Of a DNA stretch of 64,000 nucleotides, positions 16,839-25,371 are shown piece by piece. This DNA is from Chryseobacterium sp. W4I1 (GTDB lineage Bacteria > Bacteroidota > Bacteroidia > Flavobacteriales > Weeksellaceae): NCBI RefSeq assembly GCF_030816115.1, contig NZ_JAUSXQ010000001.1:4259001-4323000 (forward strand), read 5' to 3'. The stretch's first letter is position 1. Every line of letters starts with the position of its first letter. A program made the position numbers and the translations under genes. The notes below the pieces were generated by a model, which was not told the origin of the DNA, ran no database searches, and saw only the letters and a program-made list of their open reading frames with translations.

Positions 16839-18563
16839 ATGTACAAAACGTTTTCAGAACTGAAAAAAGAACTCCGCAAAGACATTCCTCAACTTAAAAA
16901 GATCAGGGTTGCCCTACTGGGTGATACCGCTACACAGTTTCTCAATATTGCTTTGAAGGGAACTGCCCGTAACGAAGGTTTTGAATTTGAGATTTTCGAG
17001 GCAGATTTTGGACAGATTTCACGACAGATTTTAGATCCTTCCTCAGAATATTATGAGTTCAAGGCAGATTATACCATCATTTTTGAATCGTCACACAAGC
17101 TTTTAAGCCAATATTATAAATCTTACAATACGCAGGTTTCTTTTGCTGAAAACAAGATATTCTACATTGAAGACCTTTACCGGAACATTCAGAGCAGAAC
17201 TAAAAGCAGGGTGATCTACTGTAATTTTCCAGTGATTAATAATCAGGTTTTCGGGAATTTTTCCAATAAGGTAGAGTCTTCCTTTGTCTTTCAGCTGAAT
17301 AAACTTAATTATCTGCTGTCAGCGGAAATTGCTATTAAAAATGATAATTTCTTCATTGCAGATCTTCTTTCGATCCAGAATAAATGGGGAAGAGATTTTA
17401 TGTTCTCCCCAAGCATTTATGTCAATACGGAAATGGTGCTTTCACTGGATGCCCTGCCGATCGTAGCTCATCACATCACCGGAATTATCTCTTCTCTGGA
17501 AGGCAAGTTTAAAAAATGCCTGATTTTGGATCTTGATAATACAACCTGGGGTGGGATTATTGGTGATGACGGTCTTGAAAAAATCCAGATAGGAAGTCTT
17601 GGAATAGGGAAAGCATTTACAGAGTTTCAATACTGGGTAAAAGCATTGCAAAAAAGAGGGATAATCCTTGCAATATGCAGTAAAAATGACGAAGATAAAG
17701 CCAAAGAGCCTTTTGAAAAACATCCGGATATGGTCCTTAAGCTGGACGATATTGCTGTTTTCGTGGCCAATTGGGATAATAAAGCAGATAATATCAGGAA
17801 GATCCAGAGCATTCTGAATATCGGATTTGATTCCATGGTATTTCTGGATGATAATCCTTTTGAAAGAAATATTGTTCGTGAAAATCTTCCTGAGGTATGC
17901 GTTCCTGAACTTCCTGAAGATCCTGCAGAATATCTGGAATATTTATATGGCTTAAATCTGTTTGAGTCCGCCAGTTTTTCAGAAAATGACGCAGAAAGAA
18001 CGAAACAATACCAGGTGGAAGCGCAGCGAGCCGTTGATCTGGACAGTTTTACCAACGTGGAAGACTTCCTGAAAAGTATGGCAATGATTTCTGATGTAAA
18101 GCCGTTCGACAGTTTTTCAAAACCCCGGGTTTCCCAACTGACGCAGCGTTCCAATCAGTTTAATCTGAGAACAGTACGGTATTCAGAACAGGATATTGAA
18201 AGCCTGATGAATTCTGAAAAACATTATACCTTTTCTTTCACATTGGAAGATAAATATGGCGATAACGGACTGATCTGTGTGATCGTTCTGGAAAAAGAAA
18301 ATCCGGAAACTCTTTTCATCAACACCTGGCTGATGAGCTGCCGTGTCCTGAAAAGAGGAATGGAAGATTTTACACTGAACACGATCGTGGCAACCGCCAG
18401 AAAAAACGGTTACAAATATGTGGTTGGAGAATATCTTTCCACCGCCAAAAACCAGATGGTAAAAGACCATTATGAAAGACTGGGATTTACAGAACAGGAT
18501 GAAAAATGGATCCTGGACGTAGACCATTACGAATCTAAACAAGTATATATCAACAATAAATAA
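16839..18563 (+). CDS. FkbH-like HAD-IIIC family protein
   Basis: The 574-residue protein has an N-terminal region of about 200 residues and a HAD-IIIC phosphatase/transferase core with LILDLDNTTWGGIIGDDG (Asp231 and Asp233 as motif I), ICSKNDEDKA and FLDDNPFERN. The C-terminal part is GNAT-like (LMSCRVLKRGMEDF, YEKLGF-like YERLGF). Characterised FkbH proteins load a glyceryl unit from 1,3-bisphosphoglycerate onto an acyl carrier protein, and a carrier gene follows 11 bases later. A glyceryl or related C3 starter is therefore the best guess for the acyl group of this operon. Substrate identity is inference. Confidence 0.88.
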   Translation: MYKTFSELKKELRKDIPQLKKIRVALLGDTATQFLNIALKGTARNEGFEFEIFEADFGQISRQILDPSSEYYEFKADYTIIFESSHKLLSQYYKSYNTQVSFAENKIFYIEDLYRNIQSRTKSRVIYCNFPVINNQVFGNFSNKVESSFVFQLNKLNYLLSAEIAIKNDNFFIADLLSIQNKWGRDFMFSPSIYVNTEMVLSLDALPIVAHHITGIISSLEGKFKKCLILDLDNTTWGGIIGDDGLEKIQIGSLGIGKAFTEFQYWVKALQKRGIILAICSKNDEDKAKEPFEKHPDMVLKLDDIAVFVANWDNKADNIRKIQSILNIGFDSMVFLDDNPFERNIVRENLPEVCVPELPEDPAEYLEYLYGLNLFESASFSENDAERTKQYQVEAQRAVDLDSFTNVEDFLKSMAMISDVKPFDSFSKPRVSQLTQRSNQFNLRTVRYSEQDIESLMNSEKHYTFSFTLEDKYGDNGLICVIVLEKENPETLFINTWLMSCRVLKRGMEDFTLNTIVATARKNGYKYVVGEYLSTAKNQMVKDHYERLGFTEQDEKWILDVDHYESKQVYINNK

Positions 18564-18574
18564 ATTACACCTAC

Positions 18575-18811
18575 ATGAACAAAGATGAAATTTTAGCGAA
18601 ACTGACAGGTATTTTCCATGATGAACTGGATAATGATGACATTGTATTAAGTTTTGAAACTACAGCAGAAGATGTAGAAGAGTGGGACTCTCTTTCCCAT
18701 ATTCAGCTGATTGTAGCGGTAGAAAAAGCTTTTGGCGTACGTTTCACTTCGTCAGAGATCCAGAGCTGGAATAATGTTGGAGAAATGATAGACTGTATAC
18801 TTGCGAAATAA
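18575..18811 (+). CDS. Acyl carrier protein (second copy)
   Basis: The 78-residue acidic carrier has a canonical phosphopantetheine site, Asp38-Ser39-Leu40 in EEWDSLSHIQLI. It lies between the FkbH-like loader and a MaoC-like dehydratase, and its stop overlaps the latter's start by one base (TAATG). It differs clearly from the ACP at 9146, so the locus carries two dedicated carriers. It should hold the FkbH-loaded acyl unit during modification and present it to a transferase such as the MBOAT at 19941. Confidence 0.9.
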   Translation: MNKDEILAKLTGIFHDELDNDDIVLSFETTAEDVEEWDSLSHIQLIVAVEKAFGVRFTSSEIQSWNNVGEMIDCILAK

Positions 18812-19206
18812 TGATACTTCAGGAAAACCAGGCTTTTAGGCATCAGTTTAAAGTAGATGAACAGGTTTACAGCGGTTTCATCTCTGTTTTTGAAGATCGG
18901 AATTCTCTGCATACCGATGAGGAATTTGCAAAGAATAAAGGCTTTCGGTCTAAAGTGATGCACGGTAATATTCTGAATGGTTTTCTTTCGTATTTTATCG
19001 GTGAACTGCTTCCTACAGAGGATGTGATGATCCTTTCACAGACAATTAATTTTAAAAATCCGGTGTATCTGGATGATGTTTTAAATTTTGAAGCGGTGGT
19101 GACCGATCAGTCGGAAGCCGTGCGGGTGAATACATTCGCTTTTAAATTCATCAATGCAGATCTTAAAACGGTAGCATCAGGTAAAATCCAAATCAAAGAA
19201 TTCTAG
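18811..19206 (+). CDS. MaoC-like hotdog dehydratase
   Basis: The 131-residue protein fits a single hotdog domain. The hydratase-2 type motif reads FEDRNSLHTDEEFAKNKGF, giving the catalytic pair Asp29 and His34, followed by the typical KVMHGNILNGFLS helix. MaoC proteins hydrate or dehydrate enoyl/3-hydroxyacyl thioesters. It overlaps the ACP stop and the next reductase start by one base each (TAATG and TAGTG), so the three proteins are translationally coupled and probably act on the same ACP-bound chain. Confidence 0.87.
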   Translation: MILQENQAFRHQFKVDEQVYSGFISVFEDRNSLHTDEEFAKNKGFRSKVMHGNILNGFLSYFIGELLPTEDVMILSQTINFKNPVYLDDVLNFEAVVTDQSEAVRVNTFAFKFINADLKTVASGKIQIKEF

Positions 19207-19919
19207 TGAAAAAAGTGGTGTTGACCGGAGGTTCATCCGGAATTGGTAAAGAGATCAATCTTTTTCTTTTGGAAAAGGGTTACGAAGTATTATTTACTTA
19301 TTGTCATTCTGAACAGCCTGCAAAGGAAATAGAAGACAAGTTTCCCGGTGCAAAGGCATTTAAGATTGACTTTACTCTGGAAGGCCAAATGGCTGGTTTT
19401 TTGTCTGAAATAGAAGCTTTTGATCCGGATATTCTGATCAATAATTATTACAGCGGTACATTCATCAACACCTATTTCCATAAAACAGAGGCGGAAAAGA
19501 TCCTTGAAGAGTTTAAGCATAATGTAATGCCGGCTCTTGAGGTGACCCAAAAATGCATTCCTATTTTCAGGAAGAAAAAACTGGGAAGAATTATCAATAT
19601 CCTTTCTTCATCAATGATTTCCCCTGCGATGGGAACTTCCGTTTATAATTCCAATAAAGCTTATCTGCTTCAGATGAGCAAAAGCTGGGCAGTGGAGAAT
19701 GTGAAGTTCGGGATTACATGCAATTCTGTTTCTCCATCTTTTATCCCGACAGATTTTCACAAGAATATGGATGACAGGATGAAAGATATGATCATTTCCG
19801 GATATCCCCTGAAAGATAAGCTGGAAGGTAGTGATGTCGCCAATATCATTGAGCTGTGCATCAACGGTGGAAAACATTTTAACGGAAACCACCTTTTTGT
19901 GGATGCTTCCCACTATTAA
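19206..19919 (+). CDS. SDR-family oxidoreductase
   Basis: The 237-residue short-chain dehydrogenase starts at GTG overlapping the MaoC stop. Cofactor motif TGGSSGIG is at 7-14, Ser134-136 and the catalytic Tyr147-x3-Lys151 (YNSNK) are present, and the end reads NGNHLFVDASHY, like FabG-type enzymes. The second glycine-rich position NNYYSG replaces the usual NNAG. It likely reduces an ACP-bound ketone or oxidises a hydroxyl in the FkbH/ACP/MaoC pathway. The direction is not determinable here. Confidence 0.87.
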   Translation: MKKVVLTGGSSGIGKEINLFLLEKGYEVLFTYCHSEQPAKEIEDKFPGAKAFKIDFTLEGQMAGFLSEIEAFDPDILINNYYSGTFINTYFHKTEAEKILEEFKHNVMPALEVTQKCIPIFRKKKLGRIINILSSSMISPAMGTSVYNSNKAYLLQMSKSWAVENVKFGITCNSVSPSFIPTDFHKNMDDRMKDMIISGYPLKDKLEGSDVANIIELCINGGKHFNGNHLFVDASHY

Positions 19920-19940
19920 TGAGACTTTAAACACAGATCA

Positions 19941-21356
19941 ATGCAGTTTACTTCTATCGCTTTTACCCTTTTTTTTACTTTTGTTTTCGGGCTTTACTGG
20001 TTTATATGCCGAAAGAACCTGAAACTACAAAATATCCTGCTCCTGATTTCCAGCTATGTCTTTTATGGCTTTTGGGACTGGAGATTTCTGGCACTTCTGG
20101 CCGGAAGTTCTGCTATCGCTTATTACCTGGGTCTTAAAATTGGCGGAAGCGAAGGGAAAACTAAAAAAATATACATCAATTTAGGGTTGATCCTGGCGAT
20201 TGGAACCCTTTTTTATTTTAAATATTTCGGATTTTTTATTGACTCATTTGCGAATCTGTTTCATATTAAAAATACACTGACCCTTAATATTATTTTACCT
20301 TTGGGAATCAGTTTTTATACCTTCAGAATCATCAGTTATTTCCTGGATCTGAAAAACAATAAGCTGAAGCCGGAAACAGATGTTCTGGCCTTCTTCAATT
20401 ATATTGCTTTCTTCCCGAGTATGACCTCCGGACCGATTGATAAAGGAAGTTTGCTGCTTCCACAATTGAAAAAAGAAAGAGTTTTTACGGAAGAAATGGC
20501 TGCTGATGCAGCAAGACAGATCCTTTACGGAGCCTTCAAAAAGCTGGTGATTGCCAACAGCATTACACCCATCACACAAAATATTTTTCAGAATTACGAG
20601 ACCCTTTCCGGAAGTACGGTGGCATTGGGTGCCATTCTTTTCCTTTTTGAACTGTATGCAGACTTTTCGGGATATTCTGATATGGCAATAGGATTTGCAA
20701 GACTTCTGGGATTTAAAATTACCAAAAACTTTGCCTTTCCGCTTTTTGCACAGAATATTGCAGAATACTGGCGAAAGTGGCACATATCGCTTACTTCATG
20801 GCTTACTGAGTATGTTTTTACTCCTTTGGTTATTCAGTTCAGGGATCATGGGAAAAGAGGGCTTATCGCCGCTATTATTCTGAATTTTATTTTAATAGGG
20901 GCGTGGCACGGTCCTAGATTTACATTCATCATATTCGGATTGCTTCATGGGATTTATTATATTCCTCTGATCGTAAGGGATAAACTGAACAAGAAGAAAA
21001 AATTCTCAGGGAGTTTCCCTACCTTGAAAGAGCTGGGAAATATACTGTTGACAATGATGATGGTCTGTTTTGCTCTGGTACTTTTTGCCGCACCTGACCT
21101 GAAGGCTGCTTTGGGCATGTATGGAAGAATTTTCAGCTTCTCCCTGTTTTCCATTCCTCAGTTTATCAAGATTAAAATATTGGGATTGATTGGAATTTTA
21201 ATTTTAATCGATTGGATGAATAAAGATCAGGAACACGGGCTTGATATTAAAAGGTTTAATCCATGGATGAGAAGAGGTTTTTATGTTTTTCTGATCTTCA
21301 TGATTATGTATTACGGTGTGTTTTCTAACGGAAGCTTTATCTACGAACAGTTTTAA
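19941..21356 (+). CDS. MBOAT-family O-acyltransferase (AlgI/DltB-like), second copy
   Basis: The 471-residue polytopic membrane protein is a paralogue of the one at 13169. It has PLGISFYTFRIISYFLDL, FPSMTSGPIDKG, ELYADFSGYSDMAIGFARLLG, EYWRKWHISLTSWLTEYVF and the catalytic His323 in GAWHGPRFTF. It lies 21 bases after the SDR gene of the ACP pathway and is followed after one base by an SGNH-type gene. By analogy with DltB, which takes D-alanine from the carrier DltC, it may accept the acyl group from the ACP at 18575 and move it outward. Confidence 0.94.
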   Translation: MQFTSIAFTLFFTFVFGLYWFICRKNLKLQNILLLISSYVFYGFWDWRFLALLAGSSAIAYYLGLKIGGSEGKTKKIYINLGLILAIGTLFYFKYFGFFIDSFANLFHIKNTLTLNIILPLGISFYTFRIISYFLDLKNNKLKPETDVLAFFNYIAFFPSMTSGPIDKGSLLLPQLKKERVFTEEMAADAARQILYGAFKKLVIANSITPITQNIFQNYETLSGSTVALGAILFLFELYADFSGYSDMAIGFARLLGFKITKNFAFPLFAQNIAEYWRKWHISLTSWLTEYVFTPLVIQFRDHGKRGLIAAIILNFILIGAWHGPRFTFIIFGLLHGIYYIPLIVRDKLNKKKKFSGSFPTLKELGNILLTMMMVCFALVLFAAPDLKAALGMYGRIFSFSLFSIPQFIKIKILGLIGILILIDWMNKDQEHGLDIKRFNPWMRRGFYVFLIFMIMYYGVFSNGSFIYEQF

Positions 21357-21357
21357 T

Positions 21358-22281
21358 ATGAAAAAATTTTTATTTAAAATATCGTTTTATATTATTGGAA
21401 TCCTTGCCGTTATGCTATTCCTTGGAACCTATGCAGATGGCAATACAGACGATAATTACAGGCACTTTGCTGTAGAAAAACCTCAAAATATCATTTTAGG
21501 AGATTCCAGAAGTGTGCAGGGAGTCGTTCCGGAAGTTTTGAAAGAAAAACTGTCTGTTCCTTTTGATAATTTTTCGCTAAATATTGTACAGTCTCCTTAC
21601 GGGCAAATCTATTTAAAAGCATTGAAAAGAAAACTGGATCCGGAGACCCAAAATGGAACTTTCATCCTGGCCGTAAGTCCCTGGAATCTGGCACTGAACA
21701 ATATTGTAAAGAGGACAGAAGACTTTCCGGAAGAAAATTCTCCGTTTAAGAATATGTATTTTTATAATATGTCGCCCAATTATGAATACCTGCTCAAAAA
21801 TTTTGATAAAAGCTGGTTTAGGATATATCTTGACAGGGAAGCGGTGGGGAGATCCAATACCTATCTTCATAAAGACGGTTGGATGGAAGTGAATATAAAT
21901 ATGAGTAAAGATTCAGTAGCTGCCAGAACTGCTATAAAAACAGAGTATTATAAGTTACTGCTGGGAAATTTTTCTCTTTCTAAAGAACGTCTGAAGGCAC
22001 TCAACGAAATGATAGATTATCTGAAACCTAAAGGGAAGATATACCTCGTACGGATTCCTGTTTCAGAAAATATCATAGCTTTGGAGAACAAAAAATTCCC
22101 GGAATTCAGCAGAATGATGCAAAACCTTTCAAAGGAAAAGAACATAAAATTCTATGATTTTTCAGGCCACGCCAATGATTTTACCTATATAGACGGAAAC
22201 CATATGTACAAAGAGTCCGGAAAAGTTTTTACGGCACAAATAGCGGATTCAGTGAAGGCAGACCAGAGAAAATTAAAATAA
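21358..22281 (+). CDS. Membrane-anchored SGNH/DltD-like partner of the second MBOAT
   Basis: I take the ATG at 21358, one base after the MBOAT stop; an in-frame GTG/ATG-like extension to 21316 would lie inside the MBOAT gene. The 307-residue product has one N-terminal membrane anchor (about 3-24), then a periplasmic body with a true GDS block (IILGDSRS, Ser50) and a C-terminal DxxH pair (Asp279, His282 in YIDGNHMY). It would complete a carrier-MBOAT-SGNH relay like DltC-DltB-DltD. Its last nine bases overlap the convergent GT2 gene. Confidence 0.78.
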   Translation: MKKFLFKISFYIIGILAVMLFLGTYADGNTDDNYRHFAVEKPQNIILGDSRSVQGVVPEVLKEKLSVPFDNFSLNIVQSPYGQIYLKALKRKLDPETQNGTFILAVSPWNLALNNIVKRTEDFPEENSPFKNMYFYNMSPNYEYLLKNFDKSWFRIYLDREAVGRSNTYLHKDGWMEVNINMSKDSVAARTAIKTEYYKLLLGNFSLSKERLKALNEMIDYLKPKGKIYLVRIPVSENIIALENKKFPEFSRMMQNLSKEKNIKFYDFSGHANDFTYIDGNHMYKESGKVFTAQIADSVKADQRKLK

Positions 22282-23214
22282 GCTGTCTCTGAAATTAATA
22301 TTATAAAGACCGGAACGTATACTTATGAAATCTGTAACCAGATATTTCAAGATCATGCCCCATTTTTCCATAAAAGGCGCATTGGCAATCTGAAAACTGC
22401 GGTACATTCTGTTGATATGCTGCTTTACATCATCCGGCATAGTAGGCTCCTGAGCAGCCCAGCTATCTACCTCCTTCCAAAAAAGAATTCTGGTAGTTGA
22501 TGGTTTTATTTTTTTAGAATCTATCTGAGTGATCCTGTTGTTCTCATGCACTCCTCTTACTGCCACCGCTTTGTCTAAAATTCCCGGATACAGGTCAAGA
22601 TAGTAGGAGAGCCGGTAAAGAAATTCACTGTCCTGATGAAGTCTTAAATTGGTCAGGAACATATTTTCCATTTTTCTCATTAAAGGCTCCTTCCGTATGG
22701 TAAGCGCATCAATACTGAAAAGGCCAAAGCTTCCCAGCATATAAATCTGTCCAAGAAAAACTTCCCTGGGACTGTGTCTTTTATAAACGGTAGTTAATTT
22801 GTCTTCAAATAAAGAATAGTACTGCTCTTTTGCTTTTTCAGAATAATAATGAACACCCAAAGCTCCATAAACCCCTTCGATCTCAGGTTTTTGGAAAAGC
22901 TCTTTTTCTGCATCAAATCTGTTGGGAAGATAATAATCATCTGCATCCAGAAAAGCAATAAAATCTCCGGTAGATTTTTCTATTCCCAGGTTTCTGCTTG
23001 GACCTGCCCCATGATTTCCTTTATCAGGATGCTGATATAGTTTTACCCTGTCATATTTTTCAGCAAGTTGTAAACATACCTGCAAAGCGTTGTCAGGAGA
23101 TTGGTCTTCCACCAGAATGATTTCGTGCACTTCATCAAACTGAAGGGCAGATTCTACAGCCTGAGAAACAAATTTTTCAGCATTGTAAACGGGAATTATT
23201 ACTGAGATTTTCAT
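22273..23214 (-). CDS. GT2-family glycosyltransferase (tandem paralogue 1)
   Basis: The 313-residue enzyme has the GT2 opening KISVIIPVYNAEKFVSQAVESAL, the nucleotide-binding VEDQSPDNAL, then GAGPSRNLGIEK and the FLDADDYYLPNRF block with its DxD-type motif. It is one of four tandem relatives (22273, 23293, 24433, 25372), closest to the copy at 23293. It is inverting and cytoplasmic-facing, assembling the surface glycan. Its 3' end overlaps the convergent SGNH gene. A -7 box stands 24-31 bases upstream. Confidence 0.93.
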   Translation of the reverse strand: MKISVIIPVYNAEKFVSQAVESALQFDEVHEIILVEDQSPDNALQVCLQLAEKYDRVKLYQHPDKGNHGAGPSRNLGIEKSTGDFIAFLDADDYYLPNRFDAEKELFQKPEIEGVYGALGVHYYSEKAKEQYYSLFEDKLTTVYKRHSPREVFLGQIYMLGSFGLFSIDALTIRKEPLMRKMENMFLTNLRLHQDSEFLYRLSYYLDLYPGILDKAVAVRGVHENNRITQIDSKKIKPSTTRILFWKEVDSWAAQEPTMPDDVKQHINRMYRSFQIANAPFMEKWGMILKYLVTDFISIRSGLYNINFRDSLF

Positions 23215-23237
23215 TTATCTATTAACGGTTTTAGGAA

Positions 23238-23245
23238 CAAATATA
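23238..23245 (-). promoter_or_regulatory. -7 box TATATTTG before GT2 paralogue 1
   Basis: On the minus strand TATATTTG lies 24 bases before the ATG at 23214. No TTG is found at standard spacing. It suggests that the last gene of the array can be transcribed on its own. Confidence 0.4.
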
Positions 23246-23292
23246 GCAAAGTAATCAGTTTATAATCATTGCGCTACAGATTATTTTTTGTG

Positions 23293-24237
23293 TTATAAAA
23301 TTAGGGTATGCTTGAAGTTAATATTATACAAACCAGACCTCATGCTTTTGTAGTCTGTGAACAGATATTTTATTACCATTCCCCATTTTTTTAATTTGGG
23401 AGCTTTAGCAATTTCAAAGCTGCGGAGCATCCTTTTGATGTGGAGCATGGCATCTTCCGGAACAGTCGTTTCCTGGTTTGCCCATCTATAAACCTCGGTC
23501 CATAGGATTGTTCTGGAGATCGCCGGATCTACGATGCGGGTATCTACTTTGGTAATCCTGTTGTGCTCATGTACCCCTCTTATGGCTACGGCTTTATCTA
23601 AACTTCCAGGGTAGAGGTCAAGGTAATAAGAAAGGCGAAACAAAAATTCTGTATCCTCATGAAGTTTTAAATGGGGTTTGAACAGCATATTCATTTTTTT
23701 GAATAGCGTATCTCTTCGGATAGTAAGCGTATCAATACTAAAAAGCCCAAAAGCACCCAGCATATGGATCTGTCCGAAAAAAACATCTGTGGGAGGATGT
23801 ACTTTGTAAACAGTAGTCAGTCTGTCCCCAAATACCCGATAATACTGTTCTTTAGCTTTTTCAGAATAGTACTGTACACCCAGAGCTCCGTAGACGCCTT
23901 CTACTGCAGGATTTTGGAAAAGTTCTTTTTCACTGTCAAAACGGTTGGGGAGATAATAATCATCAGCATCTAAAAATGCCAAAAAATCCCCCGTTGCTTT
24001 TTCTATTCCCAGATTCCTGCTCGCTCCGGCACCATGATTCTCCTTGTCCGGATGTTGATACAATTTTACCTTTTCATATTTTTCGGAAAGATTTCTGCAT
24101 ATCAGAAGAGCATCATCCGGAGATTTATCCTCAACCAGAATAACCTCATAAACCTCGTCAAACTGAAGAGCAGATTCTACAGCATGAGAAACAAATTTTT
24201 CTGCATTATAAACAGGAATAATTACTGATATCTTCAT
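23293..24237 (-). CDS. GT2-family glycosyltransferase (tandem paralogue 2)
   Basis: The 314-residue GT2 enzyme is nearly parallel throughout to the copy at 22273: the same first 17 residues, VEDKSPDDAL, GAGASRNLGIEKATGDFLAFLDADDYYLPNRF, VHEHNRITKVD and the end SGLYNINF. This indicates a duplication. Differences are spread over the acceptor half, so the two may recognise different acceptors or linkages. A 195-base AT-rich gap with no recognisable promoter separates it from the disrupted paralogue upstream. Confidence 0.92.
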   Translation of the reverse strand: MKISVIIPVYNAEKFVSHAVESALQFDEVYEVILVEDKSPDDALLICRNLSEKYEKVKLYQHPDKENHGAGASRNLGIEKATGDFLAFLDADDYYLPNRFDSEKELFQNPAVEGVYGALGVQYYSEKAKEQYYRVFGDRLTTVYKVHPPTDVFFGQIHMLGAFGLFSIDTLTIRRDTLFKKMNMLFKPHLKLHEDTEFLFRLSYYLDLYPGSLDKAVAIRGVHEHNRITKVDTRIVDPAISRTILWTEVYRWANQETTVPEDAMLHIKRMLRSFEIAKAPKLKKWGMVIKYLFTDYKSMRSGLYNINFKHTLIL

Positions 24238-24432
24238 TTTAACAATTAAAATAATATATATGTTCTATACGAAATCTTTTTTTTGTGGCTCTAAATGTTG
24301 TTTTCTCATTACAAAATAATATAAAATATGCCAATTACAACAATAAATTTTATTAAAGAGGAAATATAAAATATCTGTCTGCTTTAGTTTTTTATAAACA
24401 AACCTTTCCTCAGAGTCTATAGTTTATAAGTT

Positions 24433-25369
24433 TCACGAATGGGTATAAGTGAACCGGTATTGTGTTTTTAAAATTTTGGGGTTTTTAAGAATAGCTGTAA
24501 AAAGAGTTATCATTTTAGAAAAACCTTTTTTTTGAGATAGCTCAAAAGCCTTTTTCTTAAGATAAATATGTTCTGAAATATCCCGATCCAGTCGGTTTTC
24601 TTGTGACCATTGATACAGGGAATTCCAAAAAAGAAACTGTCTTTGATTATACTGCGGAGAATACTTAACGATTTTTGTAATTCTGTTATCATCATGAATC
24701 CCTCTCATAGCTACAGGTTGATCTATAATTCCGGATTTTAAATGACAGTGAAAAGCCAGTTTAATGATAAAATCAGAATCCTGATGTACACGGAGTTCTT
24801 CGTTAAACTTCAAGTTGTATTTCTCAAGAGCCGAATTTCTTATGGTAAGCGCATCCAAAGTGAAAAAACTGCCGAATGCAGTTGGTGTTTTTCCTAAAAG
24901 GCCCCTGAATACTTCATGTCCTTCTGCCGGATAATTAACGGTAAGGAGATGATTGTCAATTAATATTAGATAAAAAATCCTCCCGGCCTTTTTCTGTCAG
25001 AAATTCAGTGCCGATCGCATTAAAAACACCTTCTATATCGGAATTCTTAAAATGCTCTTTTTCTGCATCAAATCTATTAGATAGAAAATAATCGTCAGCA
25101 TCCAGGAATGCAATGAAATCTCCGGAAGCTTTTTCTATTCCAAGGTTTCTGCTGGCTCCGGCACCATGATTTTTTTTATCAGAATGTTGAAAAAGCTGAA
25201 CCCGTTCATGCTTTTGGGCAAGTTCCAGACATACCGTAAGCGCGTGGTCAGGTGATCCGTCTTCAATCAGGATTACTTCATCCACTTCATCAAACTGAAG
25301 CACAGAATTTACAGCCTTTGTAACATATTTTTCTGCATTGTATACGGGAATGATCACTGATATCTTCAT
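24433..25369 (-). pseudogene. GT2-family glycosyltransferase disrupted by a 1-base insertion (tandem paralogue 3)
   Basis: From ATG 25369 the frame encodes the GT2 N-terminus (SVIIPVYNAEKYV, FLDADDYFLSNRF) and stops at TGA 24956 after residue 137. The next frame continues without a break (LLTVNYPAEGHEVFRGLLG, then HQDSDFIIKLAFHCHLKSG) to 24433 and matches the intact neighbour at 25372. The span is 937 bases, one more than 312 codons. Removing one A near 24959-24966 (coding strand TTAATT) restores a 311-residue protein against 312 in the paralogue. It is either a recent pseudogene or a sequence error. Confidence 0.85.
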
Positions 25370-25371
25370 GC

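Noticed and set aside
17627..18154. 175-codon open frame on the minus strand opposite the FkbH-like gene
   Set aside because: It lies wholly within a recognised gene and its Ser/Arg/Thr-rich product resembles no protein.
20295..20783. 162-codon minus-strand frame opposite the second MBOAT
   Set aside because: Antisense shadow of a membrane protein gene; no start context or family motifs.
24900..25000. Programmed frameshifting as explanation for the split genes
   Set aside because: No slippery heptamer, downstream structure or shared signal is seen at the five sites, and glycosyltransferases and Ugd are not known to use recoding.
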